A DNA stretch of 53,462 bases from an uncultured Litoreibacter sp. (lineage in GTDB: Bacteria > Pseudomonadota > Alphaproteobacteria > Rhodobacterales > Rhodobacteraceae). The translations under genes were made by a program, and so were the position numbers. Location: the NCBI GenBank assembly GCA_938030665.1, contig CALHHY010000013.1:1-53462 (forward strand), read 5' to 3'. The notes beneath the pieces were generated by a model. That model ran no database searches and was not told where the DNA came from. It saw only the letters and a list, made by a program, of their open reading frames with translations. The first letter of the stretch is position 1; each line of letters begins with the position of its first letter. Positions 25,873 through 35,619 of this stretch are shown in pieces.

Positions 25873-25901
25873 AAGCCCGTAGGTGAAAATCCTTCGGGCT
25901 T
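25873..25901 (+). promoter_or_regulatory. Leader hairpin upstream of rpsM
   Basis: AAGCCCG-t-AGG / CCT-t-CGGGCTT forms a ten-base-pair stem with one T-T mismatch and a seven-base loop, 57 bases before the rpsM start. There is no T-run, so it is more likely a leader or processing structure than a terminator. The remaining adk-rpsM gap (25692-25957) holds no gene. Confidence 0.5.
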
Positions 25902-25957
25902 ATGTTGTGAAAAAAGGTTCCGGAACTACGGAATCGCGACCAAGAAGGAAGACCACT

Positions 25958-26326
25958 TTGGCTCGTATTGCTGGCGTTAACCTGCCCGACGGAAAGCGCG
26001 TCCCAATCGCTTTGACCTACATCACCGGTATCGGCAACACCTCCGCGAGAGCGATCTGCGAGGCGGTTGGCATTGACCAGACCCGCCGCATGAACGACCT
26101 CAGCGACGCGGAAGTGCTGAAAGTGCGTGAGCATATCGACGAGAATTACACGGTCGAAGGCGACCTGCGCCGCGACACGCAAATGAACATCAAGCGTCTG
26201 ATGGACCTTGGTTGCTACCGCGGCCTGCGCCATCGCCGCAACCTCCCCGTGCGCGGCCAGCGTACCCACACCAACGCGCGTACCCGCAAAGGCCCTGCAA
26301 AGGCCATTGCCGGTAAGAAGAAGTAA
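25958..26326 (+). CDS. rpsM: Ribosomal protein uS13 (TTG start)
   Basis: This 122-residue protein, [20 protein letters not shown] and onward, has the C-terminal [17 protein letters not shown]. The conserved N-terminus demands TTG at 25958 as the start. AAGGAAG at 25945-25951 is well spaced. The upstream extension of the same frame is not part of S13. Confidence 0.95.
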   Translation: MARIAGVNLPDGKRVPIALTYITGIGNTSARAICEAVGIDQTRRMNDLSDAEVLKVREHIDENYTVEGDLRRDTQMNIKRLMDLGCYRGLRHRRNLPVRGQRTHTNARTRKGPAKAIAGKKK

Positions 26327-26341
26327 GAGGAGGTCTGACCA

Positions 26342-26731
26342 ATGGCACGTGATAAGGTTCGCACGAAGAAGAAGGTCCGCAAGAACATCGCCGCAGGCGT
26401 TGCGCATGTGAACTCCTCTTTCAACAACACCAAAATTCTGATCTCCGACGTTCAGGGCAACGCCATTGCTTGGTCGTCTGCCGGGACAATGGGGTTCAAG
26501 GGCTCTCGCAAGTCCACGCCTTACGCCGCCCAGATGGCTGCGGAAGACGCGGGCAAGAAGGCGCAGGAACATGGCGTGAAAACGCTGGAAGTCGAAGTGC
26601 AGGGCCCCGGTTCGGGCCGTGAGAGCGCGCTGCGCGCCCTTGCTGCCGTCGGGTTCCAGATCTCGTCGATCCGCGACGTGACGCCAATGGCTCATAACGG
26701 CTGCCGCCCGCCAAAGCGCCGCCGCGTTTAA
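26342..26731 (+). CDS. rpsK: Ribosomal protein uS11
   Basis: This 129-residue protein has the typical [18 protein letters not shown] and the C-terminal [26 protein letters not shown] precedes the start and 15 bases separate it from rpsM. Confidence 0.97.
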   Translation: MARDKVRTKKKVRKNIAAGVAHVNSSFNNTKILISDVQGNAIAWSSAGTMGFKGSRKSTPYAAQMAAEDAGKKAQEHGVKTLEVEVQGPGSGRESALRALAAVGFQISSIRDVTPMAHNGCRPPKRRRV

Positions 26732-26842
26732 GACGTACAAGTTTGGGGTCAGGGGGCGGCGCATGCCATCCCCTGGCTTTGACATTTCAACCTCGAGTGT
26801 TCCGGGTTTTGGACATGACCCCGAACGAGCATGGAGGCCCTA

Positions 26843-27859
26843 ATGATCCACAAAAATTGGCAAGAGCTGATAAAACCGACCCAGCTGGACGTAAAGCCCG
26901 GCACCGATCCTGCACGCAAGGCAACCGTGATTGCCGAGCCGCTGGAGCGGGGCTTTGGCCTGACCATGGGCAACGCGCTGCGCCGCGTGCTGATGAGTTC
27001 GCTGCAGGGCGCGGCCATCACCAGCGTTCAGATCGACAACGTGCTGCACGAGTTCTCCTCGATCTCGGGCGTGCGCGAAGATGTGACGGATGTGGTGCTG
27101 AACCTTAAAGGTGTGGCCATCCGCATGGAGGTCGAGGGCCCTAAACGCCTGAGCGTCTCGGCTCGTGGCCCGGCGGTTGTGACCGCTGGCGATATTTCCG
27201 ACAGCGCGGGCATTGAGATTCTGAACCGCGACCACGTGATCTGCCACCTTGATGACGGCGCCGAGCTGTTCATGGAGCTGACGGTGAACACCGGCAAGGG
27301 CTACGTCTCTGCCGAGAAGAACAAGCCCGAGGACGCGCCGATTGGCCTGATCCCGATTGATGCGATCTTCTCCCCGGTCAAGAAAGTCAGCTACGACGTC
27401 CAACCCACCCGTGAGGGCCAGGTGCTGGACTATGACAAGCTGACCATGAAGCTGGAAACGGATGGCTCTATCTCGCCTGATGACGCCGTGGCTTACGCTG
27501 CGCGCATCCTGCAGGACCAGCTGGGTATCTTCGTAAACTTTGACGAGCCGGAGTCGGCCCGCGCGCAGGAAGACGAGGACGAGCTGGAGTTCAACCCGCT
27601 GCTGCTGAAGAAAGTGGATGAGCTAGAACTGTCTGTGCGTTCGGCCAACTGCCTGAAAAACGACAACATTGTCTATATCGGTGACTTGATCCAAAAGACC
27701 GAGGCCGAGATGCTGCGCACCCCGAACTTCGGCCGCAAGTCTCTGAACGAGATCAAGGAGGTGCTGTCCGGCATGGGGCTGCACCTTGGCATGGACATCA
27801 TCGACTGGCCGCCAGAAAACATCGAAGACCTGGCCAAAAAATTCGAAGACCAGTTCTAA
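26843..27859 (+). CDS. rpoA: RNA polymerase alpha subunit
   Basis: This 338-residue protein has an N-terminal assembly domain ([18 protein letters not shown]) and a C-terminal domain with helix-hairpin-helix contacts for UP elements and activators ([16 protein letters not shown] and [15 protein letters not shown]). The start at 26843 follows GGAGG. It sits 111 bases after rpsK and 142 before rplQ, wider gaps than usual for this operon. Confidence 0.97.
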   Translation: MIHKNWQELIKPTQLDVKPGTDPARKATVIAEPLERGFGLTMGNALRRVLMSSLQGAAITSVQIDNVLHEFSSISGVREDVTDVVLNLKGVAIRMEVEGPKRLSVSARGPAVVTAGDISDSAGIEILNRDHVICHLDDGAELFMELTVNTGKGYVSAEKNKPEDAPIGLIPIDAIFSPVKKVSYDVQPTREGQVLDYDKLTMKLETDGSISPDDAVAYAARILQDQLGIFVNFDEPESARAQEDEDELEFNPLLLKKVDELELSVRSANCLKNDNIVYIGDLIQKTEAEMLRTPNFGRKSLNEIKEVLSGMGLHLGMDIIDWPPENIEDLAKKFEDQF

Positions 27860-28001
27860 GAAATCCGGGGTTCGCGCCTCTCGTGCGGACCCCACCAAAT
27901 GCCGGCGCAATGACCGGGAAAACATGGGCAATCCCGCCCCAACAGAGGCCGCGACACGCATCGCTCGCCCGTACAAAGTATAGAAGTGAAGGAACGACCA
28001 A

Positions 28002-28418
28002 ATGCGCCACGCCAGAGGCTACCGCCGCCTGAACCGCACACACGAGCACCGCAAGGCGCTCTTCGTTAACATGTGCGGCTCGCTCATCGAACATGAGCAG
28101 ATCAAAACCACCTTGCCAAAAGCCAAGGAACTGCGCCCGATCATCGAGAAGATGATCACGCTTGCCAAACGCGGCGACTTGCACGCACGCCGTCAGGCCG
28201 CATCGAAGCTGCGCCAGGACAAGGACGTCGCCAAGCTGTTTGACGTGCTGGGCCCCCGCTACAAAGACCGCCAGGGCGGCTATGTGCGCGTGCTGAAAGC
28301 CGGCTTCCGCTACGGCGACATGGCCCCGATGGCCATCATCGAATTTGTGGACCGCGATGTCTCCGCCAAGGGCGCGGCAGACAAGGCCCGCGTTGCCGCA
28401 GAAGAGGCCGCTGAATAA
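28002..28418 (+). CDS. rplQ: Ribosomal protein bL17
   Basis: This 138-residue protein has [20 protein letters not shown] and [20 protein letters not shown], the family signature. It is the last gene of the alpha operon, with a strong terminator 26 bases on. The rpoA-rplQ gap contains a GGGGT...ACCCC hairpin at 27867-27893. Confidence 0.96.
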   Translation: MRHARGYRRLNRTHEHRKALFVNMCGSLIEHEQIKTTLPKAKELRPIIEKMITLAKRGDLHARRQAASKLRQDKDVAKLFDVLGPRYKDRQGGYVRVLKAGFRYGDMAPMAIIEFVDRDVSAKGAADKARVAAEEAAE

Positions 28419-28444
28419 TCGAACCCTTTACCGGTTAAAGTTTC

Positions 28445-28476
28445 AAAAGCCCCGCCCTGATCCGGCGGGGCTTTTT
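28445..28476 (+). terminator. Rho-independent terminator of the ribosomal operon
   Basis: A twelve-base-pair stem AAAAGCCCCGCC / GGCGGGGCTTTT with a seven-base loop ends in five T. Confidence 0.93.
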
Positions 28477-28563
28477 CGTGCTTGAAGCTCGCAGCCCCGT
28501 CGCGGCATTGTTTTCAAGCCGTGATGCCCGCATATGGTAGGCTCAGGTGAAAGGATAAGCCTT

Positions 28564-29949
28564 ATGCGTCTGTTTCTAGCAGCCCTTTGCGCGGCCTCGC
28601 TTCTGGCCGGTGCCGCCCCCGCCCAGCAGATTCCCCAAAGCCAGGCCGAGATTTCGCTAAGTTTCGTTCCGCTCGTCAAACAGGCCGCCCCCGCCGTGGT
28701 CAATATCTTCGCCAACCGCGTCGTGCAGCGCCAGCAGCGGGCCACACCCTTCATGGGCAACCCGTTTTTCGAACAGTTCTTCGATGATTTGCAGCAGATG
28801 CAGCCGCGGGTTCAGAACTCCCTCGGGTCGGGTGTGATCTTGTCTGAGGACGGGATTGTGGTGTCGAACCATCATGTCGTGGGCATGGCGACCGAAATCC
28901 GCGTCGTGCTGAAAGACCGCCGCGAATTTGACGCCCGCGTGCTGCTGGCCGATGAGCAGAGCGATATCGCCATCCTGAAAATCGACAGCGACGAACCATT
29001 GCCCTGGCTGCCCTTCCGCGATTCCAACGAGGTCGAAGTGGGGGAGCTGGCACTGGCCATCGGCAACCCGTTCGGCATTGGGCAAACGGTCAGTTCGGGT
29101 ATCATCTCCGGGCTTGCGCGCTCCGGCGTGGCCACCGGCAATGCCCGCGGTTACTTCCTGCAAACCGATGCGGCGATCAATCCGGGCAACTCCGGCGGCG
29201 CGCTGATCGACGTGGCAGGCCGGTTGATTGGGGTGAATACCCGCATACTGACACGGTCCGGCGGCTCAAACGGGGTGGGTTTCGCCATCCCCTCGAACCT
29301 TGTCGCACAGTTCGTCAAGCAGGCGCGCGCCGGTGAGAACGCCTTCATGCGTCCTTGGGCCGGGCTGAACGGGCAGGCGGTGGACGGCTCCTTGGCGGAG
29401 GGCTTCGGCCTGGCGGTGCCTGAGGGGGTCGTCGTCTCCGCCCTTCATCCTGACAGCCCCTTCGCTGCTGCAGGTTTGCAACCGGGCGACATCGTGCTGA
29501 GCGTTGACGGCCAGCCTGTGAACGCGCCGGCCGAGATGCTGCACCACCTTTCTGTGCGCGGCGTGGGCGAGGAGGCGGAGATTGAATATCTCTCGGATGG
29601 CCAGCTGAACACCACCCGCGTCGCTTTGATTGAGGCACCCGATCAGCCGCCTGCAGATCCGCGTACATTGACGGAAGGCACGTTGGCGGGCCTCTCGATT
29701 GCGACAATAAACCCGCGCCTAATCGCCGAATACGGGCTTCCCAGCAACTTGGAGGGCGTGCTGGTCACCCAGGTGCGCGGCCCCCTGCGCCGGGTCGGTC
29801 TGCGGCCCGGCAACGTCATCACCGCAATCAATGGCAGCCCGGTTGCGGTAAGCGCTGATGTCGACACGCTTAGCCGGTCAGATGATCGCAGCTGGCGCAT
29901 CGACGGCATCCAGCAGGGTCGCAGCTTCACCTACCGCTTTCGGCTCTGA
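28564..29949 (+). CDS. Deg/HtrA family periplasmic serine protease
   Basis: This 461-residue protein has a signal peptide ([20 protein letters not shown]). The trypsin-like domain carries a triad at H104 (SNHHVVG), D134 (SDIAIL) and S210 (NPGNSGGAL). Two PDZ domains follow (about residues 265-355 with [12 protein letters not shown], and 380-455 with [14 protein letters not shown]). It would degrade or refold damaged envelope proteins. The second PDZ ends at the very C-terminus. It starts after AAAGGATAAGCC and its stop overlaps the rarA start (TGATG), a slightly odd coupling of an envelope protease with a replication protein. Confidence 0.93.
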   Translation: MRLFLAALCAASLLAGAAPAQQIPQSQAEISLSFVPLVKQAAPAVVNIFANRVVQRQQRATPFMGNPFFEQFFDDLQQMQPRVQNSLGSGVILSEDGIVVSNHHVVGMATEIRVVLKDRREFDARVLLADEQSDIAILKIDSDEPLPWLPFRDSNEVEVGELALAIGNPFGIGQTVSSGIISGLARSGVATGNARGYFLQTDAAINPGNSGGALIDVAGRLIGVNTRILTRSGGSNGVGFAIPSNLVAQFVKQARAGENAFMRPWAGLNGQAVDGSLAEGFGLAVPEGVVVSALHPDSPFAAAGLQPGDIVLSVDGQPVNAPAEMLHHLSVRGVGEEAEIEYLSDGQLNTTRVALIEAPDQPPADPRTLTEGTLAGLSIATINPRLIAEYGLPSNLEGVLVTQVRGPLRRVGLRPGNVITAINGSPVAVSADVDTLSRSDDRSWRIDGIQQGRSFTYRFRL

Positions 29950-31250
29950 TGGCTGACCTTTTCGACAGCGGTTCAGCTCCTGCGCCCGCGAAGATGCAGC
30001 CGCTGGCCGACCGGCTACGCCCGCGGTCGCTGGCAGAGGTCATCGGGCAGGAACAGGTCATCGGCCCCGAAAGCCCGCTTGGCGTAATGCTGGCGAGCGG
30101 CGCGCTCAGCTCTCTGATCTTCTGGGGGCCGCCGGGTGTGGGCAAGACGACCATCGCAAGGCTGCTTGCGGGCGAAAGCGATCTGCATTTCGTTCAGATC
30201 AGCGCGATATTCTCGGGCGTGGCGGAGCTGAAGAAAGTGTTCGAGGCTGCCAAAATCCGCGCCGGAAACGGGCAGGGCACGCTGCTTTTCGTGGACGAGA
30301 TCCACCGGTTCAACAAGGCTCAGCAAGACGGCTTTCTGCCGCATATGGAAGACGGCACGATCCTGCTGGTGGGCGCCACGACCGAAAACCCGTCATTCGA
30401 GCTGAACGCAGCCCTTCTGTCCCGCGCACAGGTGCTGGTGTTGGAGCGGCTCAGCCTCACCGACCTCGAACGCCTTGCGCAACGTGCCGAGAAAGAGCTT
30501 GGGCGCGCGCTACCGCTCTCCGGTGACGCCCGTGCCGCTTTGCTGGAGATGGCCGATGGTGACGGCCGCGCACTGCTGAACCTGATCGAGCAAATCAACG
30601 CGTGGAACAGTGACGCCAAGCTGGACCCCGCTGCCCTGTCCAAACGCCTGATGCGCCGCGCCGCCCAATATGACAAATCAGGTGACGGCCATTACAATCT
30701 GATCTCAGCCCTGCATAAATCGGTGCGCGGCTCTGACCCGGACGCCTCGCTTTATTGGTTCGCGCGGATGCTGACAGGGGGGGAGGACCCGCGTTACCTG
30801 GCCCGCCGCATCACCCGCATGGCGGTGGAGGATATCGGTCTTGCCGACACCAACGCGCACCGGGTCTGCCTTGATGCCTGGGAAACCTACGAACGTCTGG
30901 GCTCGCCCGAGGGGGAGCTTGCTCTGGCTCAAGCGGTCATCTACCTGGCCTTGGCTCCTAAATCCAACGCCGCCTACGTGGCCTACAAGGCGGCGATGAA
31001 GGCAGCCAAGCAGACCGGGTCAGAACCACCACCCAAACACATCCTGAATGCGCCAACCGGGCTGATGAAGGATCAGGGATATGGCGATGGCTACACCTAT
31101 GACCACGATGCCGAAGACGGGTTTTCCGGGCAGAACTACTTCCCGGAAACGATGAAACGCGGCACCTATTACCTGCCTGTCGAACGCGGCTACGAGCGGG
31201 AGCTGAAAAAACGTGTCGACTATTTTGCCAAGCTCCGCGCCAAGCGCTGA
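29949..31250 (+). CDS. rarA: RarA (MgsA), replication-associated recombination AAA+ ATPase
   Basis: This 433-residue relative of clamp-loader and RuvB ATPases has Walker [15 protein letters not shown], Walker [16 protein letters not shown], sensor 1 [12 protein letters not shown] and the conserved C-terminal [13 protein letters not shown]-like segment. It acts at stalled replication forks. ATG 29949 overlaps the protease stop. Confidence 0.95.
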   Translation: MADLFDSGSAPAPAKMQPLADRLRPRSLAEVIGQEQVIGPESPLGVMLASGALSSLIFWGPPGVGKTTIARLLAGESDLHFVQISAIFSGVAELKKVFEAAKIRAGNGQGTLLFVDEIHRFNKAQQDGFLPHMEDGTILLVGATTENPSFELNAALLSRAQVLVLERLSLTDLERLAQRAEKELGRALPLSGDARAALLEMADGDGRALLNLIEQINAWNSDAKLDPAALSKRLMRRAAQYDKSGDGHYNLISALHKSVRGSDPDASLYWFARMLTGGEDPRYLARRITRMAVEDIGLADTNAHRVCLDAWETYERLGSPEGELALAQAVIYLALAPKSNAAYVAYKAAMKAAKQTGSEPPPKHILNAPTGLMKDQGYGDGYTYDHDAEDGFSGQNYFPETMKRGTYYLPVERGYERELKKRVDYFAKLRAKR

Positions 31251-31270
31251 CGCGCTCATCACTGCTTGAA

Positions 31271-31346
31271 AAATACTCCGGGGGACGCCGCAGGCGGGGG
31301 CAGCGCCCCCTTAACCAAAACATGATGGGCGGCGAAGCCGCGCCTT
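31271..31346. repeat. Second copy of the GC-rich palindromic element, with an added hairpin
   Basis: AATACTCC, a G-run, GACGCCGCAGGC and then GGGGGCAGCGCCCCC (31272-31310) repeats the plan of 4983-5032 in the opposite orientation. A further GGCGGC-gaa-GCCGCG hairpin follows at about 31329-31345. It lies between rarA and crcB and probably ends rarA transcription. Confidence 0.55.
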
Positions 31347-31396
31347 GCGGTCACGCCCGCTTGACTTACCTGTCGCCAGAGCACAGGTAACCGCCC

Positions 31397-31774
31397 ATGT
31401 TCATGACCACAGTTCAGGTCGCCCTTGGCGGCGCAATCGGGGCCGCATTGCGGTTTCTCACCGGCCATGCGGTGCTCAAAGCCACCGGGCCGGGCTTTCC
31501 GCTTGGCGTGATGAGCGTCAATATTCTGGGCAGCTTTGCCATGGGGCTCTTTGTGGTCTTTGCGGCCAAGACCGCGAACACCCATCTCAACCCCTTCGTG
31601 ATGACAGGCATCCTGGGCGGCTTTACCACATTCTCCGCCTTTTCGCTTGAGGCCGTCACCCTGTTTGAGCGCGGGCAGATGACCGCCGCCGCGCTTTATG
31701 TGGGCGGCTCCGTGATCCTGTCCATTGCGGCGTTGATCGCCGGCGTGACGCTGGCACGGGGAGTTTGGGTATGA
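31397..31774 (+). CDS. crcB: CrcB (Fluc) fluoride ion channel
   Basis: This 125-residue four-helix protein has the family motifs GGAIGAALRF, VNILGSFAMGL and GILGGFTTFSAFSLE. It forms dual-topology dimers that export fluoride. ATG 31397 or 31403 could be the start. Its last codons overlap the rluC start (ATGA). No fluoride riboswitch was recognised upstream. Confidence 0.93.
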   Translation: MFMTTVQVALGGAIGAALRFLTGHAVLKATGPGFPLGVMSVNILGSFAMGLFVVFAAKTANTHLNPFVMTGILGGFTTFSAFSLEAVTLFERGQMTAAALYVGGSVILSIAALIAGVTLARGVWV

Positions 31775-32826
31775 GCCGGGTGCAGAATATCGAAATCCGC
31801 GACGATGAGGCGGAGCAACGGCTGGATCGCTGGTTCCGCCGTCATTTTCCGCATGTCAGCCAAGGCCGGATCGAGAAGATGTGCCGCAAAGGCGAAATAC
31901 GGGTCGATGGCGGGCGGGTGAAGTCCAACACCCGCGTAGCCCCCGGCCAATCCGTGCGGGTCCCGCCGCTGCCGAGTGAAGCGCAGGTCGAGGCGGAGAA
32001 AGCCACGCCTTTCGTCTCCAAATCCGATGCCAAGATGATCCAGGATTGCGTCATCCACATGGATGACGAGGTGATCGTGATCAACAAGCCTGCGGGGCTT
32101 GCTGTACAGGGCGGCTCCAAAACCACGCGCCATGTCGATGGCATGCTGCCGGCCCTGCAATTTGACAAATACGACGCCCCCCGGCTGGTGCATCGGCTCG
32201 ACAAGGACACGTCCGGCGTGTTGGTGCTGGCCCGCACACAGGCATCCGCAAGCCATCTGACCAAGGCCTTCCGCCACCAAGGCACCCGCAAGATTTATTG
32301 GGCGCTGGTCGCAGGCGTGCCCTATCCCAAGATCGGCACCGTGAAATTCGGGCTGGTCAAGGCGCCCGGTCATGGCGCCAAGGGCGAGGGAGAGAAGATG
32401 CATTGCGTCCACCCCCGCGAGGTGGATGCCACCTATGGCGCAAAACGCGCGCAGACCGACTATGCCACGCTTTGCTTTCTGGGCCAGCGCGCCGCTTGGA
32501 TGGCTTTGGTCCCTGTGACGGGCCGCACGCATCAGCTGCGCGCCCATATGGCGGAGATGGGTCATCCCATTGTCGGCGACGGCAAATATGGTGGCTCCGG
32601 TCAGGAGAACATGGGCGACGGCTGGGGCGCTGAGCTGGGGGAAGAGGTCTCCAAGAAGATGCACCTGCATGCCCGCAGCCTGACGATCCAGCATCCCGAC
32701 GGCTCCGAGCTGCATGTCGAGGCGAAGCTGCCGCCGCATATGCAAAAGACATGGGACTATTTCGGCTGGACGGAGCGCGACGTCCCCAATGACCCGTTCG
32801 ACGCGGATGAAGAATGGCAGAGCTGA
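31771..32826 (+). CDS. rluC: RluC-type 23S rRNA pseudouridine synthase
   Basis: This 351-residue protein has an N-terminal S4 RNA-binding domain (about residues 15-75) and a pseudouridine synthase domain with the catalytic Asp in RLVHRLDKDTSGVLVLA, plus PVTGRTHQLRAHMAEMGHPI. RluC modifies three uridines in 23S rRNA in E. coli; specificity here is inferred from the family. The start at 31771 overlaps the crcB stop. Confidence 0.92.
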   Translation: MSRVQNIEIRDDEAEQRLDRWFRRHFPHVSQGRIEKMCRKGEIRVDGGRVKSNTRVAPGQSVRVPPLPSEAQVEAEKATPFVSKSDAKMIQDCVIHMDDEVIVINKPAGLAVQGGSKTTRHVDGMLPALQFDKYDAPRLVHRLDKDTSGVLVLARTQASASHLTKAFRHQGTRKIYWALVAGVPYPKIGTVKFGLVKAPGHGAKGEGEKMHCVHPREVDATYGAKRAQTDYATLCFLGQRAAWMALVPVTGRTHQLRAHMAEMGHPIVGDGKYGGSGQENMGDGWGAELGEEVSKKMHLHARSLTIQHPDGSELHVEAKLPPHMQKTWDYFGWTERDVPNDPFDADEEWQS

Positions 32827-33494
32827 AGCTGGTCGTCTTTGATGTCGACGGCACGCTGATCGACAGCCTGGCCCATATCAAGAGGGCCATGACCAGTGCC
32901 TTTGACGCCTGCGGACACCTGCCACCCGACGGAGCGGCTGTGCGTTCTATCATCGGGCTGTCGCTGCCCGAAGCCATGGCGCGGCTCGACCCGTCGCTGA
33001 ATGACGCGGAACTGCGCGCGGTCGTCGAGGCCTACAAGGACAGTTTCAACCGCTCCGCCACGGCCGATGTGCAGCGCGAAGCGCCGATGTTTGCAGGCGC
33101 CCGCGCCGCGTTGGAGCGACTTAATGCCCACGACGCATTGCTGCTTGGCGTGGCCACCGGAAAATCGCGCCGCGGGCTGGTGCGCATGATGGGCGTGCAT
33201 GCGCTGGAGGGGATGTTTGTGACCACGCAAGTGGCAGACGACCACCCGTCCAAGCCGCACCCCTCCATGCTGGAGCAGTGCCTGTATGACACCGGGGTCA
33301 AGGCCAAGAATGCCATCATCATTGGCGATACCAGCTTTGACATGGAGATGGGGCGCAATGCCGGCTTCGGGACCATCGGAGTCAGGTGGGGATACCACCC
33401 TGATGAGATACTGGCGCCTCATAGCGATGTCATGATTGATGATTTCGCGGCATTGGATCGGGTGGTTGCAGATCTGCTGGAGGCACGCACATGA
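32814..33494 (+). CDS. HAD family hydrolase, phosphoglycolate phosphatase-like
   Basis: This 226-residue HAD phosphatase has the nucleophile motif VFDVDGTLIDS (Asp 9 or so), a helical cap, ATGKSRRGL and the acidic motif IIIGDTSFDMEMGRNAG. It overlaps rluC by 13 bases and the next gene by four. Small phosphate esters such as phosphoglycolate are likely substrates, but HAD specificity cannot be read from sequence alone. Confidence 0.88.
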   Translation: MAELKLVVFDVDGTLIDSLAHIKRAMTSAFDACGHLPPDGAAVRSIIGLSLPEAMARLDPSLNDAELRAVVEAYKDSFNRSATADVQREAPMFAGARAALERLNAHDALLLGVATGKSRRGLVRMMGVHALEGMFVTTQVADDHPSKPHPSMLEQCLYDTGVKAKNAIIIGDTSFDMEMGRNAGFGTIGVRWGYHPDEILAPHSDVMIDDFAALDRVVADLLEART

Positions 33495-34198
33495 GCGAAT
33501 GGGCTGCAAAACGGTTCTGGAAAACGGCGGACGTCGTGGCTGACGGCGATGGCTACGGGGTGACGCTTGATGGCAGGGCGGTCCGCACCCCGGCGAAGGC
33601 CTCCTTGATCCTACCGACGCGCGGCCTCGCCGAAGAGGTCGCACAGGAATGGCAAGCGCAGGAAGAGCTGATCCAGCCTTTGACCATGCCCTTCACGCGC
33701 TCGGCCAATGCGGCGACTGACAAGGTCATGCCGCAGCACAGCGAGGTGGCCGATATGCTGGCGGCCTATGGCGACAGCGATCTGATTTGCTACCGCGCGA
33801 GCCATCCGCAGGGGTTGGTCGAACGCCAGAATGCGGGATGGGACCCGTTGGTCGATTGGTCCGTCACCCACCTCAAAGCGCCCTTGCAGGTCTATGTGGG
33901 CGTTATGCACGCGTCACAGCCGGAGGCGAGCCAGGAAACGCTGGCGCGCCGTACCCATGCGATGACGCCTTTCCAACTGACCGCGTTTCATGACCTCGTG
34001 TCGCTGTCAGGGTCGCTGATCATCGGTTTTGCCGCCGTCGAGGGCCGGAACACGCCAGAGGCGCTATGGGATATCAGCCGAATCGATGAAACTTGGCAGA
34101 TAGATCAATGGGGCGCGGATGACGAGGCGGCGGAGCAGGCGGGGATAAAACGGGCAGCCTTCCTCCATGCATATAGGTTCTATCGCCTTTCTACGTAA
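33491..34198 (+). CDS. ATP12 family F1-ATPase assembly chaperone
   Basis: This 235-residue protein matches the ATP12 family, with RFWKTADV, VTLDGRAVRTPAKASLILP and the C-terminal DETWQIDQWGADDEA segment. In mitochondria ATP12 protects the F1 alpha subunit before assembly; the bacterial homologues are confined mainly to alphaproteobacteria. It is the last gene of an overlapping run that starts at crcB. Confidence 0.92.
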   Translation: MSEWAAKRFWKTADVVADGDGYGVTLDGRAVRTPAKASLILPTRGLAEEVAQEWQAQEELIQPLTMPFTRSANAATDKVMPQHSEVADMLAAYGDSDLICYRASHPQGLVERQNAGWDPLVDWSVTHLKAPLQVYVGVMHASQPEASQETLARRTHAMTPFQLTAFHDLVSLSGSLIIGFAAVEGRNTPEALWDISRIDETWQIDQWGADDEAAEQAGIKRAAFLHAYRFYRLST

Positions 34199-34209
34199 CT
34201 TTTGCGGCC

Positions 34210-34316
34210 TTAAAGGGCGCGTATACTCATAAGGTATAGAAAACCGTTCGGCCCGCACAAAAAATGCAAAACTTTTAATCAAAAATTGAGAATTGTGAGG
34301 ATGAAGCGCCCTTTAA
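34210..34316. repeat. Long-range inverted repeat flanking an AT-rich stretch
   Basis: TTAAAGGGCGC (34210-34220) and GCGCCCTTTAA (34306-34316) are perfect 11-base arms 85 bases apart. They enclose an AT-rich segment between the ATP12 gene and the aapJ promoter. They may act in transcription termination or as regulator half-sites. Confidence 0.45.
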
Positions 34317-34340
34317 TTCCTTGACCTCGCTCGGCAGTTT

Positions 34341-34356
34341 TGGCCTTATCTTTGCC
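34341..34356 (+). promoter_or_regulatory. Sigma-54 (RpoN) promoter of the aap operon
   Basis: TGGCCT-N5-TTGCC has the invariant GG and GC separated by exactly ten bases, as in the -24/-12 consensus TGGCAC-N5-TTGC. It would start transcription about 80 bases before aapJ. This fits nitrogen-regulated control of amino acid uptake. Confidence 0.65.
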
Positions 34357-34408
34357 TATCGGGGGCTTTGTCCTCCTAGAACGCTCTCGGCCCATGGCCG
34401 TGCACAAT

Positions 34409-34427
34409 CCGCCCGGGTGCCGGGCGG
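34409..34427 (+). promoter_or_regulatory. Leader hairpin before aapJ
   Basis: CCGCCCGG-gtg-CCGGGCGG is a perfect eight-base-pair stem just upstream of the aapJ ribosome site (AGGAAGAGG). It has no T-run and is more likely an mRNA-stability element than a terminator. Confidence 0.45.
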
Positions 34428-34447
34428 ACCATCAGGAAGAGGTAAAA

Positions 34448-35467
34448 ATGAAAAAATCACTGTTTCTCGGCGCGCTGACAGTTGCCGGCCTGGCAGCTTC
34501 AGCGGCTGCTGCGGCAACGCTTGACGAGGTCAAGGCACGCGGCAAGCTGAACTGTGGTGTGACAACTGGCTTGGTCGGTTTCGCAGCCCCGGACGCGAAC
34601 GGAAATTGGGAAGGTTTCGACGTTGGTGTCTGTCGCGCTGTTGCGGCTGCCGTGCTGGGTGACCCAACCGCCGTTGAATTCGTTCCAACCACCGGCAAGA
34701 CTCGCTTCACCGCGCTTGCATCGGGCGAGATCGACTTGCTTGCCCGCAACACGACCTGGACGTTCTCCCGCGATGTGGACCTGAAGTTCACCTTCGTTGG
34801 CGTGAACTACTATGACGGTCAGGGCTTCATGGTCCCCAAAGAGCTGGGCGTTTCCTCGGCAACCGAGCTGGACGGCGCAACAGTCTGCATTCAGACCGGC
34901 ACCACGACCGAGCTGAACCTTGCGGACTACTTCCGCTCGAACAACATCAGCTACGAGCCCGTCCCAATCGAGACCAACGCAGAAGCCCAGCAGCAATATC
35001 TTGCTGGCGCCTGTGACGTCTACACCACGGACGCGTCCGGTCTTGCTGCAACGCGTGCAACTTTCGAAGCACCTGACGAGCATGTCCTGCTGCCAGAAAT
35101 CGTTTCCAAAGAGCCTCTGGGCCCATTGGTACGTCATGGCGACAACGAGTGGGGCGACATCGTCCGCTGGACGCTGAACGCGCTGATCACGGCAGAAGAG
35201 CTGGGCGTGACCTCCGCAAACATCGCTGACATGGCATCCGCGGCTGGCAACAACCCGGAAATCAACCGTCTGCTGGGTACCGAAGGTACCTTAGGCGAGA
35301 TGCTGGGTGTCTCCGCTGACTGGGCGAAGAACGCGATCGCTGCTGGCGGCAACTACGGCGAGTTGTTCGAGAAGAACATCGGCGAAGCCACGCCAATCGG
35401 TCTGGCGCGCGGCCTGAACGCGCAGTGGACAGATGGCGGCCTGCTTTACTCGCCTCCGTTCCGCTAA
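34448..35467 (+). CDS. aapJ: AapJ, general L-amino acid ABC transporter binding protein
   Basis: This 339-residue periplasmic binding protein has a signal peptide (MKKSLFLGALTVAGLAASAA). The family 3 body carries RGKLNCGVTTGLVGFAAPD, NWEGFDVGVCRAVAAAV, DLLARNTTWTFSRDV and VCIQTGTTTELN. It binds many L-amino acids for the AapQMP complex. It starts at 34448 after AGGAAGAGG. A strong hairpin after its stop would leave more copies of this protein than of the membrane subunits. Confidence 0.94.
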   Translation: MKKSLFLGALTVAGLAASAAAAATLDEVKARGKLNCGVTTGLVGFAAPDANGNWEGFDVGVCRAVAAAVLGDPTAVEFVPTTGKTRFTALASGEIDLLARNTTWTFSRDVDLKFTFVGVNYYDGQGFMVPKELGVSSATELDGATVCIQTGTTTELNLADYFRSNNISYEPVPIETNAEAQQQYLAGACDVYTTDASGLAATRATFEAPDEHVLLPEIVSKEPLGPLVRHGDNEWGDIVRWTLNALITAEELGVTSANIADMASAAGNNPEINRLLGTEGTLGEMLGVSADWAKNAIAAGGNYGELFEKNIGEATPIGLARGLNAQWTDGGLLYSPPFR

Positions 35468-35479
35468 GAACGAAAACGG

Positions 35480-35508
35480 AAAGGGCGCGGCACAGGCCGC
35501 GCCCTTTT
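35480..35508 (+). terminator. Intercistronic hairpin after aapJ
   Basis: AAAGGGCGCGGC-acag-GCCGCGCCCTTT is a perfect 12-base-pair stem followed by a short T-run. It probably causes partial termination or stabilises the aapJ mRNA. The remaining gap to aapQ also holds CTGCGG-atttc-CCGCAG (35523-35539). Confidence 0.8.
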
Positions 35509-35619
35509 CCTATGGTACGACCGCTGCGGATTTCCCGCAGGAAACAAGACCTGGACGCTGCCACGCGCAACGACGCGGAATTAAATAATAGCGCCAGCCA
35601 ACAACGGGGAACGTCCTAG

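Noticed and set aside
25883-25957. N-terminal extension of ribosomal protein S13
   Set aside because: The upstream frame is open by chance; the conserved protein starts at the TTG with a good ribosome site.
31311-31396. Fluoride riboswitch upstream of crcB
   Set aside because: The sequence has GC-rich hairpins but I could not find the conserved crcB-motif core and pseudoknot pairing. The hairpins fit the dispersed repeat better.
34321-34360. Sigma-70 promoter TTGACC...TATCTT upstream of aapJ
   Set aside because: The spacer would be about 20 bases, too long. The same bases fit a sigma-54 promoter with exact spacing.
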